A DNA stretch of 9,059 nucleotides from Citrobacter sp. (lineage in GTDB: Bacteria; Pseudomonadota; Gammaproteobacteria; Enterobacterales; Enterobacteriaceae). The notes beneath the pieces are model-generated. The model did not search any database. It was not told the origin of the DNA and worked only from the letters and a program-made list of their open reading frames with translations. The stretch covers positions 1 through 9,059 of the forward strand of contig DXKH01000050.1 of the NCBI GenBank assembly GCA_019415335.1, written 5' to 3'. A program made the translations under genes and the position numbers. Positions 8,392 through 9,059 of the stretch are shown here, one piece after another. How positions within the stretch are numbered: position 1 is the first letter of the stretch; every line of letters begins with the position of its first letter.

Positions 8392-8407
8392 TCCATAAAT
8401 GAATATC

Positions 8408-8433
8408 AAGGGAGCATATCGCTCCCTTTTTTT
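8408..8433 (+). terminator. Rho-independent terminator of the sucA-to-sucD operon
   Basis: An 8-bp stem AAGGGAGC / GCTCCCTT with a 5-nt ATATC loop runs into seven T residues (8427-8433). It begins 16 nt after the sucD-like stop and separates the metabolic operon from the transporter gene, which then needs its own promoter. Confidence 0.88.
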
Positions 8434-8466
8434 ATCTGTGTGGTAAGAGAATCACCTTTTATTTAC

Positions 8467-8486
8467 TGTGCGGAAAACCGCGCACA
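8467..8486 (+). promoter_or_regulatory. Imperfect dyad, candidate activator (enhancer) site upstream of the transporter
   Basis: TGTGC-N10-GCACA (8467-8486) with an inner CGG-AAAA-CCG forms an imperfect palindrome. As RNA it would be a stem with a 2-nt bulge, but no T-tract follows, so it is not a terminator. Its centre lies about 96 bp upstream of the transcription start predicted from the -24/-12 element at 8547-8562, a normal distance for a sigma-54 activator site. The bound protein is unknown; KguR is a guess from context. Confidence 0.4.
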
Positions 8487-8508
8487 AAATAAAAAGAATA
8501 AATAGTAA

Positions 8509-8521
8509 AATCATTAAATAA
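8509..8521 (+). promoter_or_regulatory. Possible weak IHF site in the AT-rich linker
   Basis: AATCATTAAATAA resembles the IHF consensus WATCAA-N4-TTR with two mismatches, and lies between the candidate activator dyad and the sigma-54 type promoter, where a DNA-bending protein is often found. The stretch 8484-8545 is very AT-rich, so chance matches are easy. This is weak support only. Confidence 0.2.
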
Positions 8522-8546
8522 CAAAGCGTTATTAAAAAATTAAAGA

Positions 8547-8562
8547 TGGCATAGCTCCTGCA
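8547..8562 (+). promoter_or_regulatory. Sigma-54 (RpoN) type -24/-12 promoter for the transporter gene
   Basis: TGGCATAGCTCCTGCA matches TGGCACG-N4-TTGCA. The -24 half begins TGGCA exactly, the -12 half reads CTGCA, and GG (8548-8549) and GC (8560-8561) are exactly 10 nt apart. The predicted transcription start is near 8573, a leader of about 30 nt before ATG 8603. The layout closely mirrors the promoter of the sucA-like operon, which makes a shared activator likely. Confidence 0.6.
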
Positions 8563-8602
8563 ATAGCCAGGCAGGTTTTTTATTTTTCACAATGAGGTGA
8601 AT

Positions 8603-9059
8603 ATGTCATCAATATCACATGGCGCACCACAAAAGCGTCGAATTATCCCTAATCCCGGCCTGTGGTTGGCGATCATTGCCGGAATTATTATTACCCTTCT
8701 GCCACTGGGCGATACCTTGCCCGTCGCCGGACAAAATATGATCGCCATTCTGGTGTTTGCCATTATTGTCTGGATCAGCGAAGCGATGGATTACACCGCC
8801 AGTGCAATTGTTATTTCCGCACTGATTATCTTTATGGTTGGTTTTGCCCCGGATATGAATCACCCGGACACGATCCTTGGCACCGCGAAAGCGCTGAAAA
8901 TGACTCTGTCGGGTTTTTCTAATTCTGCTCTGGCGCTGGTGGCAGCAGCAATGTTTATCGCGGCGGCAATGACCATTACCGGGCTGGATAAACGCATTGC
9001 GCTGTTTACTATGTCGAAAATAGGTGCCAGTAGCCGCAGCATTATTATCGGTGCCATTG
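8603..9059 (+). CDS. DASS-family dicarboxylate transporter (2-oxoglutarate/malate translocator type), 5' part
   Basis: The frame is open from ATG 8603 to the window end, giving 152 residues of a longer protein (family members are about 450-490). GAGGTG lies 5 nt before the start. A short basic cytoplasmic N-terminus (KRR, 11-13) is followed by hydrophobic segments at about 20-36, 44-60, 64-82, 104-126 and from 147. SGFSNSALALV (103-113) carries the SNS/SNT-type signature of the divalent anion:Na+ symporter family (DASS; CitT and plastid 2-oxoglutarate/malate translocators), where it helps bind Na+ and a substrate carboxylate. ISEAMDYTASA and LFTMSKIGASS are also family-like. Position next to a 2-oxoglutarate dehydrogenase operon and a matching sigma-54 promoter suggest uptake of 2-oxoglutarate, perhaps by exchange for succinate. 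The actual substrate, and whether it is a symporter or antiporter, cannot be read from this fragment. I recall the equivalent gene in CFT073 as c5038. Confidence 0.88.
   Translation, partial: MSSISHGAPQKRRIIPNPGLWLAIIAGIIITLLPLGDTLPVAGQNMIAILVFAIIVWISEAMDYTASAIVISALIIFMVGFAPDMNHPDTILGTAKALKMTLSGFSNSALALVAAAMFIAAAMTITGLDKRIALFTMSKIGASSRSIIIGAI

Noticed and set aside
8662..8922. 86-residue + strand open frame
   Set aside because: It lies out of frame within the transporter gene, whose frame from 8603 stays open and encodes membrane segments and a DASS signature.
1..9059. CRISPR array, tRNA/rRNA, insertion sequence or phage genes
   Set aside because: No regularly spaced repeats, cloverleaf-like sequences, transposase or integrase motifs were seen on either strand by eye.

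Overview
The window reads as Escherichia coli chromosome, or a very close relative. Its left end is the last two thirds of tyrB, nearly identical to the E. coli K-12 protein as I remember it. The rest is not the K-12 arrangement downstream of tyrB. It matches what I recall of an accessory island in uropathogenic strains such as CFT073: the alpha-ketoglutarate utilisation region, genes c5032-c5039, controlled by the KguS/KguR two-component system. That match is from memory and was not checked by a search.

Layout, all on the + strand: (1) 1-772, 3' part of tyrB, followed by a perfect 10-bp hairpin at 781-804. (2) 773-953, an intergenic region with a good sigma-54 type -24/-12 promoter at 903-918. 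(3) 954-8391, five tightly packed genes for a complete second 2-oxoglutarate dehydrogenase complex (E1 sucA-like, E2 sucB-like, E3 lpd-like) plus both subunits of succinyl-CoA synthetase (sucC-like, sucD-like). Intergenic gaps are 32, 11, 21 and 12 nt, each with a good ribosome binding site. (4) A rho-independent terminator at 8408-8433. (5) An AT-rich 211-nt intergenic region with a second sigma-54 type promoter (8547-8562) and an upstream dyad (8467-8486). (6) From 8603, the 5' part of a DASS-family (2-oxoglutarate/malate translocator type) membrane transporter, cut by the window end.

Together the genes form a self-contained route: import of a dicarboxylate such as 2-oxoglutarate, oxidative decarboxylation to succinyl-CoA with NADH formation, then conversion to succinate with ATP (or GTP) made by substrate-level phosphorylation. 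The proteins keep their catalytic residues but are clearly diverged paralogs of the housekeeping sucABCD/lpd products. Unlike the housekeeping arrangement, E3 sits inside the operon and there are no sdh genes. Both transcription units carry -24/-12 elements with exact GG-N10-GC spacing. This suggests joint control by a sigma-54 activator, separate from the sigma-70/ArcA control of the core TCA genes. No integrase, tRNA, IS element, CRISPR array or other RNA gene was seen.
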